Assembly: GCA_000697055.1 (NCBI GenBank)
Contig: JNDT01002416.1
Span: 1 to 64,000, forward strand
Length of the DNA stretch: 64,000 nt
Reading direction: 5' to 3'
Origin: Saksenaea vasiformis B4078
Taxonomy: Eukaryota; Mucoromycota; Mucoromycetes; Mucorales; Saksenaeaceae
The position numbers and the translations under genes are program-made. The notes beneath the pieces were generated by a model that made no database searches, was not told the DNA's origin, and worked only from the letters and a program-made list of their open reading frames with translations. Below, piece after piece: positions 15,607-26,790 of the stretch (within the stretch, counting starts at the first letter, position 1; every line of letters begins with the position of its first letter).

Positions 15607-16015
15607 TGATCAAAGAATATCAAAATGCTTTGTTGTTTTAACCCAGAAAGGACTAATGGACACCAGAATTGTGGGTTGCTTTAAAACATATGTAACTGCA
15701 ATTGCCTATAAGATGTAGCAGCTTATCGGGCACGCACTGCATGTATTTATTATTCTATGTGGAGCCTTTACGATGGCGCCAATAGGCTAACAATGCGTTT
15801 GCTGAATGCTTCACGGCCGTCAGCGGTAATTAAAACCAGTTGATCGGCTATTGTGCAAAGCAAAGGGTCAAGGCGTGCACACGGTCTTAGTGATCAACGA
15901 TGACCACCTCGTCAGCAAGCTCTTAAATGGAACACAGAGGATACTGCTTATTATGTATGCTTTCAATAAACTAGATAGTTATCACCTTTTTGCTAATGCT
16001 GCTGTTTCGCAAAGC
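15607..16015. other. Intergenic, no gene seen
   Basis: 3' flank of the Sel1-repeat pseudogene. Frames here are short and show no recognisable domain. Confidence 0.35.
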
Positions 16016-18360
16016 TCAATTTTGCTTTCCATTGGAACAGATGAATCTTTCTATTTTCCCCAGGACTTCTTCTGATCGACGATTTTGTCGATTCACTTTG
16101 ATCGACTTCATGTCTGTCCTATACGTATTCCCAAATATCACTTGCGTCTCGGTATCAGTTTGTTCTCCTACTTTTCTGTACCAGTTGATCGCTTCATTGT
16201 TGTTCTGCTCTACTTCTTTTCCATCTTTGTGTACATCCCCAAGTCTGATTTGCGCCTCTGTGTTATTCTGCTCTGCTGCTTTTCCGTACCAATTGATTGC
16301 TTCATCATAGCTCTGATGTACTCCGCTTCCATCTCTGTACATGTCTCCAAGCCTTACTTGCGCCTCAGTATTGTTTTGTTTAGCCGCTTTTCTGTACCAA
16401 TTGATCGCTTCATCGTAGCTTTGATGTACTCCACTTCCGTCTCTGTACATGTCTCCAAGTCTCACATGCACCATAGCGTTGTTCAACTCTACCGCTTTTC
16501 TGTACCAGCTAATCGCCTCACCATAGCTTTGATGTAATCCTTTTCCATCTTTGTGCATGTTTCCAAGCTTTACTTGTGCTTCGGCGTTGTTCTGGTCGGC
16601 TGCCTTTCTGTACCATTTTGCCGCCTCATTGTCGTCATGATATATTCCTTTTCCATGATAATACGCAACTCCTAGGCTTTTCTGGGCATCTGCATGGTAT
16701 TGTTTAGCAGAACGGCTGAACCATTTGAATGACTCCATGTCGTCATGTACCACCCCTTGGCCACTACTGTACATAAGGGCTAGATAGTTTTGTGCTATGG
16801 GATCATTACGGTTTGCAGCTTCCGTTAGCCATCTGAGGGCTTCTGTATAGTCTTGAGGAATACCGATACTATCTCGGTACATGATTGCAAGATTTGTCTG
16901 TGCAGCACTGTCATTGCTCTTGGCAGCAGCACTAAACCAGTGAAAAGCTTTCATGTAGTCATGTCTTTCTCCTATACCATGACTGTACATGCAGCCGAGA
17001 TTATACTGCGCTTGACTGTGGTTCTGCTCTGCCGCTTTGCGAAACCAGTTGAAGGCTAAGGAAAGATTTTCCTCAACTGCTTCACCTAACAAGTACATCA
17101 CACCGACGTTGTACTGTGCATCGCTATCGCCTTGACGAGCAACTTTCTCGAACTATTGCTGCGCTACAGAAGCGTCCTTCTCAACACCTGTACCACGGTC
17201 GAACATTACTCCTAGATTGTATTGCGCCCTCGCATTTCCATTTGCCGCTGCTCTCATAAACCACCTGAGTGCTGTGGCATAATTCTGATAAACCCCTCCG
17301 CCGCTTTCATACACGATTCCGAGGCAGTTTTTCGCATTATCATTCTTATTCCCAGCTGCCTTTTTGAACCATTTCAAGGCTCTGGCGTAGCCCCGGTTGA
17401 CAACTTCGCCATGCAGGCACATGATCCCAAGGTGGTGTTCTGCCTCCGAACTGCCATTGTGTACCGCTCTGTGGAGCCGTTTGAGCGCTTTTCTGTAATT
17501 TTTATGAACGCTGTGACCAGATATATACATTACACCAAGATGGTATTGCGCATCACAATTACTCTGGTTAGCCGCTTTTCTAAAATTTTCAATTGCTTTA
17601 ACGTAATCTTGCGCCACGCCTTTGCCATCCTTGTACATGCAGCCAAGTCTATATTGTGCTTTGTGATAACGTTGTTCCACAGCTTTTTAGAACCATTTGA
17701 ATGACTCTGATATATCTCGAAGAACTTGTTTTCCTTCCATGTGCATGAGTCCGAGCTCGTACTGTGCCTCAGCGTCATTGTGATCAATTGCTTTCGCAAG
17801 CTCGTTGCAGGCTTCGATATAGTCGCGGTCAACTCCAAAACCTTTTGCGTACATAAGCCACAATCTATGTTGTGCAAAGGGACCTTCAGAAAAAGGTACC
17901 GGTTTACAGGTTTTGCTCATGTTTATGGAGCGGTGCTTGATATGATTTGCTTGATCACATACACCTTGCTCTAGAAAACGATCATGTAAAGTGCGTTTAA
18001 ACACAGCATTCGTCTCACGTTTCATACGGCTTGGTAACAGAAAGTATGCTGGTAGAGGTTGCTTGAGTTGAATAATTGCTGGTTTCACTTGGCTTGACTG
18101 TATCCATTCTTCAATGCTTGTTTGAGTGATGGATAATAAGGGACGTCGTCAGCATTAAATAAAAGGCATGGATCACCACCTAACACCTCAAATTTGTTTA
18201 TATCATCTTGACAAACCAGTTATGATATCTTACCGACAACCTTGTATCGATATCCTGCACGAATCGCATTCTCAACTGCATGTCTCACCCCAGCTTCCTT
18301 ACCGTTGGAAAGTCCTTTTGTTTCCAGAAAGCTTTTAAGGTCTTTATCCCATTCAATCAT
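16016..18360 (-). pseudogene. Sel1-like repeat protein gene with two in-frame stops and a frameshift
   Basis: The exon from 18088 down to 16016 is one continuous frame of about 690 codons interrupted by a TAA in FKWF*KAVEQ (near 17685) and a TAG in VAQQ*FEKVAR (near 17150). Frame is unchanged across both. About 16 Sel1 repeats are visible, each about 36 residues with AxxxLGxMYxxGxGVxxDYxxAxxWFxKAA. Upstream, 18360-18224 reads MIEWDKDLKSFLETKGLSN and joins by a GT-AG intron to DDINKFEVLGGDPCLLF. The frame is then lost by a small indel around 18085-18095 just before VKPAIIQLKQPLPAYF. Sel1 proteins are helical solenoid adaptors. The N-terminal module is unnamed but recurs in the next gene. The repeats remain highly regular, so inactivation looks recent, or the stops are sequencing errors or read through. 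Confidence 0.75.
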
Positions 18361-18761
18361 AATCTTCCCACCTATAGATTCCTAAGAAATACTGTTTTCC
18401 ATCGATAGCAACCACCATTTACCTAATGCTATTTCTGAGGAATAAAAAAAGCCATATATCTGAAATACTTTTTCTAGATCATTAGATGTATGTTTCTCAG
18501 AAGACTGTACAAGTGCGGATACAATACTATTTATGAATGATACATTTGCCTGTACTCCGCTATGAGCACATAACTACAAAAAGTGTTAGGCTGACGAACC
18601 TTGCTAATGCATCCGCTGTACCTCATAGCAGGGGACGTACATTACTAAGACACATGTTTTTTCTTTGGCCGGCTGTTGCTCCACGTTTTCGCGAACCTGG
18701 AACACCAAATATGTTCGCAACATACAATCAAACAACGTCGTGATGTACAAGTTCTTTTTAT
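18361..18761. other. Intergenic between two related accessory genes
   Basis: No gene seen. It separates the Sel1 pseudogene start from the stop of the upstream gene, both on the minus strand. Confidence 0.35.
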
Positions 18762-20074
18762 TCAAATCCATATCGTCAAATTGCTCGACAGATATCCCAT
18801 TTTTCGGTCGAAGGAGTTTGGAAATGAAGGCAGATTGTTGTCCAGGGATAGTGTCGTATAATCTAACAGTTTCGAGCTCGCTGGTTGACCATCCAGCAGA
18901 ATACCTCTATTCCAATAGCGAATGAGCATGCTGGGGACGTCAAGATTTGGCGAGTCGATCGACCTGGTTCTTCGCGCTTTGAGACGAAATCCAATATTGG
19001 TATTGTCCCGTTGGTTATTTAGACTTGCCACAAGTGATGATATAGAAATCGACAATAGGAAAGGGTTTATCACTCGTTGTACAGTGGCCACTGTGTGCAA
19101 ATATTGTAATGGAGCGAGGCGTAGGTTTACAACCTGCTGGTTCCCTGCCTCATCAGTAGTCTCACATTGCAATGTTATCTGATCACCCAAGTGTACATAA
19201 TCATCGGAATCTGTTGTATACCTTTGTCCAGTTGCTTCGGTTTGATTGACGTAGCTATACAACTGGTCTGATACACCCTTATCCGTAGTATGCCGAACAA
19301 CTCTCCTGGTAATTCGTGGACATTTAAATTAAACTACATAAATGCATGTCGTCGTACTTTACCATTGTTGAACTAACGTTGAGGAAAAAGGGGTGGCAAC
19401 AACGGTCAAGTATTGTCCATACAGCTCGTCATAATCTGCTTCTTGTTCATCAACTGAATGTGCAGGTTGTAGTATCGAGAAAAAGCTCTTTTCTTGTTTT
19501 CCAAGCACATACTCAGAGTTGGAATATGTTAACTGTACATGCACCACATCACCATACTTCACGGGCGTATGTCCACAATATGGATCCTTCGGACAAAGAC
19601 TAACCGCAGCTGGATGGACACAATCCTCGTACAAGTCCTTAGTCAGCTTGTGTGTATCCACAAAGCATAAGGTTTCCGCTATAAAGTCGAACGAGTAATA
19701 GCGTTATCTATCTCAATGTTCGCTATCTTCTATAGTACCTTCCTGGCTTTCTGTCGTATCTGTATCATAATCGTTTTCCACGTACGGACTGTGACAAAAA
19801 TATTGACTACTTTGTGTAGCCTCTAATTTGATTTCGTAAATTCCGTAGGACAATCGTAAATCAAGTAATTGTTGTCCTGAAATTCATTTTCGTAGACCTG
19901 TTTCACTCGGGTGCGTTCAAATTCATTGAGCGTATAGTACGGAGGCTTAAGTTCTTTCAGTTGGATAATCACTGGTCGGGACTTGACAGTCTCTTTCCAG
20001 ATTTCGGGACTCTTCCTGAAAAAAGACTCTCGGTCGCCACCTATTGCATTACTTAGAAAGTTTCCTACGTCCAA
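18762..20074 (-). CDS. Unrecognised accessory protein sharing the GGD/IIQLK N-terminal module
   Basis: Minus-strand exons read from 20074: DVGNFLSNAIGGDRESFF, then SRPVIIQLKELKPPYYTLNEF, which aligns with the N-terminus of the neighbouring Sel1 gene. After a frame change near 19850-19880 the reading SYGIYEIKLEATQSSQYF continues into SPYVENDYDTDTTESQE. A GTACTA...TATAG intron then gives AETLCFVDTHKLTKDLYED. A further intron (about 19302-19359) gives QQWRVVRHTTDKGVSDQL and a segment ending SSNLTIWI* at 18762. Two stretches look alike (VKYGDVVHVQLTYSNSEYVL and VHLGDQITLQCETT) and resemble beta-trefoil/MIR-type repeats, a weak guess. No start codon is certain and the frame change may mean decay. 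Function unknown. Confidence 0.45.
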
Positions 20075-20449
20075 ATTTTAAATACCGATATTAGAATAGC
20101 CGCTGTGGCTCTCAACATCTTCAGGTTTCTTCATCCCAAAAAGCTAAAATCCGCGTTGTTCCTAGGAGGGTCACAGCAAGGCGTGGGAGGCGGAATTGGC
20201 AAACAAAGCAACCCCCCAAGTTGCAGGGTCAGCAAAATTCGAACCACCCTTTGAGCATTACTAGGTAACCTTCCAAGGACCTTCCAATACATTTCGGTGT
20301 TATAAGGCAACCTTTGAAGGACCTTTAGTTGTACCATGAATCTTTGGATACATCCTGATGTAAATTCTGGAATGCTGTAATTAGACATTTATATTTATGC
20401 AACGATCGACACGATGATGTGTTTATTTGCAAGCAGAGACTATAATAAC

Positions 20450-21770
20450 TTAGATTTCGTTGTCCGAAATATACGACCCATCATTGAGCACAGCAGTAAA
20501 AAAAGCATCAGGATTGCTTCTTATGTCTTGTCGACCTCTTCGACCCTCTAAATCCATAACTACATCGGTCTGGAGACCCATTACCACGGGCCAGTCTATT
20601 TGGTTATTGCCCTCTGACTTGACTGTCTCATATAGCCAGCGCCAGTACGAAGATTCTCTGAACATATCCTTCCACTGAGGTCGGATACCTTGCAGATCGT
20701 ATGCACGAACCATACGGTAAAACATCTAAATGCATGGTAAGATATACTTTGTTTTTTCACTCTGAGCGTACCATGACGTAACACAACGATATCAAACCCT
20801 TTGTTAACTCTTGCGGTGTTGGTGACAGATGTGGTGCACCGCCGTTCCTGTTGTACATTAATCCATGGATACATTCGCCAATACATCGATTTTGAAGCAG
20901 GGCGCCCCTAGAAGAAAAGTTTTCTCGTGCAAATCTACAAACCCAGCAGTCATTTACCTTCTTCAATTAAATTGGCTTACCGGGAACCATCTAAGAGATA
21001 CCGATACTGCCTTTTTCCACGTGATTGACAAGTTGCAGGTAATTGTTCCGGTGTGAACTCATATGAGAGCAGAACGTCACCCATGCCACTATGGGCCGAG
21101 GTCCTAACTTTGCTTATCTCTCTTCGGAACTTTCCAAATATCGTTGGTTACTAGATTACCTGACTATCACAGATGCTCACCATACGACGTATCTCGTTAG
21201 GTACCAGGAATCGGCGGCCGTTATCGGAAGTTATACCCATTATTTCCTTACTGAACAAGATACAAAGGTCAGTCACTTCATCAGGATCTGGGAACGCATT
21301 ATGTAGATAAGCATGCTGCTTCACACGTTGTTTGAAACGTTCGACTGAGTCGTCCCTCTCGCGGATGTCAATAATAGTTCTACGTAAATATAACTTAGAC
21401 AGCAGCGACGTTCCCTCATATTTCTACAGACCTTTGGGTGTTCCGATTCACTATATTGATATTCTCTTCATCAATAGTATTGTAATTTCTGTGTATTATT
21501 GTTAACGTTTTACACATTTGAGCTTTTGCGCATAAAATGACATGATACTGACGTATGAACCTCTTCTTGCATGGAGCCTTCGTGCTCGAAATCTTCACTG
21601 CTCCTATCGGTGTCATCTCTTTCATCCTCCAAATGGACCGCGACTTGCAAATCTACAGGATGCTGAGATGTAAACTGTGAGGGCTGGCCAGGTGAACACT
21701 GTGCGGGGGCCAGCGTCGTCGCACTGGTCGCAGATCGCACAGGCTCCTCGTGCGGCGTGGTGTGAACCAT
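20450..21770 (-). CDS. Unrecognised multi-exon gene divergent from the Plavaka-like transposase
   Basis: At least six exons are read from ATG 21770: a Ser/Glu-rich N-terminus (MVHTTPHEEPVRS...), NTIDEENINIVNRNTQRS, and TIIDIRERDDSVERFKQRV running into AFPDPDEVTDLCILFSKEI. Next are MGDVLLSYEFTPEQLPATC and the stretch ending YLLDGSR, then VCRFARENFSSRGALLQNRC with HLSPTPQELTKGLISLCYVM. The last exon starts MFYRMVRAYDLQGIRPQWKD and ends DGSYISDNEI* at 20450. Frames join at short GT-AG introns without stops, except that one junction (about 21050-21170) is unclear. No family is recognised. Start codons of this gene and the transposase are about 300 bp apart, so they may belong to one mobile element. 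Confidence 0.5.
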
Positions 21771-22073
21771 GCATGCAGTAGTTTGCCTTTATAATACACG
21801 TTTCAGCAGTGAACCCAAGAGCGCCTGTGGTCTTACCGTCGGATCTGTTGCTGGTTAGTCTGATCACGAAGAGCACGCGATTTCACAACGCGGCTAGTTG
21901 GTGGTCAATTTGTTAAGATTACCAAATACACCAGTAGATTTGGTAGCCGATTGCACTTACATTGGACGGTTACTTTCTGTTCTTGCCATTGGAAAAGAAG
22001 CGTTGAAGTTGACACAACCACATTTTATGCCGTCCCAGTTTGTGACACGTGTACTCGCAGTAATTCCTTGAAC
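21771..22073. promoter_or_regulatory. Shared intergenic region between unrecognised gene and Plavaka-like transposase
   Basis: About 300 bp between divergent starts. A frame open from 21951 runs into the transposase, so its N-terminus could start earlier than 22074. No specific motif was identified. Confidence 0.3.
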
Positions 22074-25000
22074 ATGTACGAACAATACTGCCCATTTATT
22101 CAATGCCGCAAGCGCCTTTCATTTACAAATGCATTTGCTCTGGAACAACATTTGCGTACCAGACACGATTCGGAGAATCTCCCAGAGACAATACAGTCGA
22201 GAAATGAAGCTGCGGCTGGAGCACAGGCTGGAAGTAGTCGAACTGTAAGTAGCAGCCTGCAGGAGTATTATCATACTGAGTACGGATAGCTTAACGAACC
22301 TACAGCCACGAATAACTTTAATTATTTCGACGAGCATGATAGCATGGATTGGATGCAGGATGCTGTCCTTGCTACTGACGCTATTGGAGGAACTAGTTCA
22401 GGTACGCAATGCCCTTGTACATGAGCTAACAAGTACGGGTATATACCATAGGACTAGCTAGCGATAGTGCTGGCACAGCAGCAATCAGTTCACGTGGAAC
22501 TATGAGTGAAATAGAACAAAAGGCTGCCATGTTTGCTTTTGAGCAAGGCCTTTCAAATGCATCGTATGCGAGGTACAATGACGGATAAGATTCAGTCAAG
22601 TAAACCTAATTTATTGGACTATAGATTGACGGAATTGTTACAACACGCCCTTGATATTGGGTACGCAAGTACGTCACGTGTTGACATAAGGACGAAAACG
22701 CTAGAAAGCGTGAAAACTAGACTCAGAAACGATGCTGATCCATGCGCGATTTTGGTATGTATACCCCGCGTTTGTATTATTTTATTTAGATACTTGATGT
22801 GTTAATATTGGGTAATTAGGATTTCCAAGATTATAAGATCGAATTCGATCACGTAATCGATTTCCCAGAAAGACGCATCGCAGAGTTTACGGACAAAGTT
22901 GGAACGCTAGGACTGACCTATCGTAATATTCATGATGTCTGCCAGCATCTGTTTTCGCATCCAGCGTTCAGCAACAGTATGATATTGCGTCCGAACGTGA
23001 TGACACGGAATGGTGAGAGAATATACAAGGATATTGACTCAGGAACCTGGTGGGAGGATCTCCAGGTAAGAGTTGACTTGATGAATAACGGATTCTATGT
23101 AATGCTTAAATTTGATATAGAAACGACTACCTGAGGGATATGTAGTCTTATCCATACTACTAGCATCAGATCAGACTGTCGTGACAGGAAATTTTCGGCA
23201 TAAAGCATGGCCGGTCTACATAAAACTCGGTGAGGTTCTCTAGGTTAATGACTTAGTCACTTACTTTTCTGCTGCAAGGGAACGTACCAGCAGCAATAAG
23301 GGAGCGCAAGCAATACCATTCTAGCCGTGTTTTGGCCTAGTTGCCGTGTATCGAGTGGAAGGCAGCTCCTCCTGCACCTACATGGTTTGTCACTGCAAAG
23401 CACGCCATCATTCACCACTGTCTTCGGAAGATATTGGAGCCGTTTATGAGCGATAACGGGGTGTAAGTTTCTATATTGGTCAGGCTGGCCATTTGGGGAA
23501 CTTCTTGACAATTTGTTTAGGACGCAGGCCTTTAAAATGAAAGGACCACATGGAAAAATGTATCAGTGCATCCCGGCGCTGACGTGTTATATTGCGGATC
23601 TCCCAGAACAGTATGTATAGTTGTAGACTTGCAACATTTTTTGCTGCCGCTAATATGTATATAGGCGGTTATTGGCTCTTGTAAAAGGGGGAAATTCTGA
23701 CCAATCTTGTCCAAGATGCCATACACCCACCAGTCTGTTTCATTTTTCCTATGATTTTTCAAGCGGGCATAATTCGAGTATACGGAAAGAGAGCCACATG
23801 ATAAGCATATACAGGGAAGCGAAGGAACTTGTCACCCAAGGTAAAAGTCAACAGGCAGTTGCCATGTTGAAGGATTGTTCTTGTCACCTCGTGCAGGTAC
23901 ATATCATCTTACTCAATTGGCATGACCGACTTTAATCTGTGCACTTCATAGAATGCATTCTGGGATATCCCACATTTTGATATATATATGGCGTTGACTG
24001 TTGATGACCTTCACCAACTGGGAGGAGTGTACAAGCATATCATCACTTGCGTCGAACACATGATTGCTTCAACGCCCGGAGGAAGAGCAACACTTGCTAC
24101 CATCAACAAGAGGTAACGATGTAATCTCTAGACTTATCCCGTACCCATACCAGAAAATATCTTATTGTGCAGAGCGGCCTTAGTCCCACCGTTTAAAGAT
24201 CTGCATCGTTTCAAAAGCGGTTTTTTGTTGAGCTTTCTCAAGAACACGACATACAGTGAGCTGAAAGACCACATGGCGGTAGGATGCAGGCAACTATGGC
24301 AACGCTTATGCTCATACATCACTACTTACAGATTTTTATGGCGTGTATACATGACTTAGTACCACTGCAGATGGCATTATGTATCCGTCACTTTATTGAC
24401 TTTTTTCAGCAAGCAATTGCTAAAGAGCACTCGGAGAACACATTGGCGGAAATGGATGAATCTCTCAAACTATTCAACAAGTACAGTGCTATCCTTGCAC
24501 CCTGGTCGAGGGTATGTCCTTGATTACAAAGTAACAGTAAGAACTGCGAAAGATTAACGAAATGGTTAATTAGTCTCGGATGCGCTTTCCGAAAAACCAC
24601 GCCCTCTGGAAATATAGTGCAGACATCCGGCGGTTCGGTACAATTGCGAGTTATAGCACAACGCATCCCGAGAATCAACACCGTGCTGATGCAAAAAAAC
24701 CAGCCAAGCGAGTAAATTACGCCAGCAATACGTTTACGCGGCAGGTAACACATTCTCGTTCTCACATGAAGTACACACGATGACTTATTGGATACTACAG
24801 ATGGGATCTCATATCTTCTACAGAGATCTGTTGATGGATGAATACTGGACTGATCCCACGTCAGCAGAAACTAGTTCACAACGAAGAACTACATCCCCTT
24901 TGCCCTCGTACACGCTTGGTTCTCCATTGAGGAACGGTCAATGGTTTCATATGAGTGAGCTGTTACAAATGGATCCAATATACAGACGGTTACCGACCCT

Positions 25001-25636
25001 CACCCGGGTGTATCTCGATTACAGTATCGGAAACGCTGCAACCAGACGTCTCAGGAATATGCCGACAATTTCTAATGAGGTCTGTTGTGCACGCGAATAT
25101 CGCATTCATACCATAGAACTAATACTGATACTTAGATAAAAGTTTATCAGCTGTTGGAGGTCGAGAATGAGGATGAGGATGGCGATCTATATCGAAATGT
25201 GATTAGAACGTACTACATGTATCGCGGCCAGAAGCGGTATGACTTCGTGAGACTTCACGGCGAGCAAAGCGTTGGGCAGGTAATACTGTTTTATGTTGTT
25301 AAGAGAGCAGATACAGGTAACAATCGTGCCGAGGAACCTCTTTGTCTGGTCCGTCTATTTGAAACAGTGATGCAACCACATGCGAGTGGATTGCAGCAGA
25401 TCCAACCCCCTAAATCCAATGCAAGAAACAACGGTCTTATAGTACTACCAGTGCGCTGCATTACCCTACCTATACATGTCATACCTAGCTTTGAAACGGC
25501 TGTCGACAGTTTAACAGAAGGAACTACTTACGGAAGATACTTGGTAAATCATGACCTCAATCCAATACACTGGTCCCTGGGAACTTCAATACTTCCAACC
25601 TTGAGCAGTGAGGAGATAGTGTCATGGTCAGAGTAG
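22074..25636 (+). mobile_element. Plavaka-type (CMC superfamily) DNA transposase gene, apparently intact and multi-intron
   Basis: About 14 exons join at short GT-AG introns into one long protein. It starts MYEQYCPFIQCRKRLSF and HLRTRH, an N-terminal C2H2 finger as in Plavaka proteins. An acidic linker and a helical segment (LTELLQHALDIGYAS) follow. The RNase H-like core has LSILLASDQTVVTG (first Asp), then YPVYLTIGN-like AWPVYIKLGNVPAA, CYIADLPEQRLLALV (second Asp), and a CPRC knuckle. Further on are RHFIDFFQQAIAKEH and RRFGTIASYSTTHPENQHR (Glu). The C-terminal region includes RGQKRYDFVRLHGEQ and ends IVSWSE* at 25636. The triad assignment follows known Plavaka motifs. The element catalyses cut-and-paste transposition. 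Terminal repeats were not found. Many introns with no stop suggest a functional or recently active, or domesticated, gene. Confidence 0.72.
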
Positions 25637-25695
25637 GAGATAGAAAGCGTCGACATTGTGGAATCAACGGATAGTGAAAATAGTGACAGTAGCAT

Positions 25696-26790
25696 TCAAG
25701 ATAATACAGACTTAAGCGAATAAAGTAATATCTTGGTTGCAGACAAGTCTTCGATCCTGTGATGCTTTTTCATTACGTGAACTAACGTGACCAAAAGGCA
25801 TTCATCTTTTTTAGATACGTCTATGGGACTTCCAAGATCAACCAAGGTAAACAGCACCTCTGAAATAACAAGATAACCTGTGAGATAGGCATATATACCT
25901 TTTTGGAAACTACCAAGGAAAACAAGACCTTTCAGACCTGCAATAGCCTTCCAGGGCGTCTTATTATAGTCTCCTAGACCTATTACATAGAATAATAGTC
26001 TTTCAAAGTCCCAGATACTCTTCTCATTTCTAGGAATGACATCGAATCTTAAGAAGACTAGTTTGTAAACCTTGACAGGCTAACTAGTTTTTTCGGGTTT
26101 CGGGATGTTTATCACAGATTTGTGATGAATTTTCGATGGTTCATCCTTCTTGGAAGCAACTCTGCCACTTAAATATGGTTATACTGATTAGACAGAGTAA
26201 CCGTGCACATTATACCTAGCAGCAATCTTGAGGGGTAGCAGTATCCAAATTGCTCAAATATATTTTGCAACGCGCGATATTTTTCTTGATGTATTTTGGC
26301 GTTTAGAGCGTCTGTGATTGCTTCTTTGAATTTCGTATTTAGAGCAACGTGTTGGGGAGATAAGAGAATCTAATGAACTTCATCTGTCCATTGCTCGTCG
26401 AAAATGCTGTCAACTATTTACCTCTGCACAAGCTAAGTATGAGATCTGATATGTTCGAACTTGTTATCCAATGATGATTGGGTCTGTATATGGGATTTTC
26501 GACTACTGTTGGCGGCAACATCGTAGGAAACTGTCTCCGAGAAGAAGTCGTGAAGACTCTCTTCGAACGAGAGTTCGATCTCCATCCTCTCCGCTTCTAC
26601 GGTTCTTATGCATTCATGCCCCACAAATGACTCTTCTCCAGCGTACCAATGGATCATATTAGAAATGTCATGCCCATCATATTCAAGCTGCACTGCAGGC
26701 TCCCTGGCTGTCCTTCCGTCATAATGAATGCCGTGTGTACAGCAAGCAACAATATCAGCTTGCAATTTTGCATCAATCTTAAGGGAAAAT
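25696..26790 (-). pseudogene. Degraded or poorly resolved accessory gene, possibly related to glomeromycete DUF7431-type proteins
   Basis: Minus-strand exons: about 26790-26433 (IDAKLQADIVACCTHGIHYD to the KSHIQTQSS region), then after a GTAAAT...CATTAG intron ILLSPQHVALNTKFKEAITD with FEQFGYCYPSRLLLG. Another intron leads to GRVASKKDEPSKIHHKSV and finally an open stretch (about 26070-25696) with LVFLRFDVIPRNEKSIWDFE, ending SLKSVLS*. The FGYxxPxxLxLGG-type motif recalls a family common in Glomeromycotina (DUF7431 proteins). This is recollection, not a search result. One frame join near 26440 is unresolved. The 3' end converges on the Plavaka-like gene 60 bp away. Function unknown. Confidence 0.35.

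Noticed and set aside
20131..20388. 85-codon minus-strand frame with internal duplication (KVLxRLP)
   Set aside because: It reflects a short imperfect direct repeat (about 20261-20340); it does not join to neighbouring exons and has no domain.
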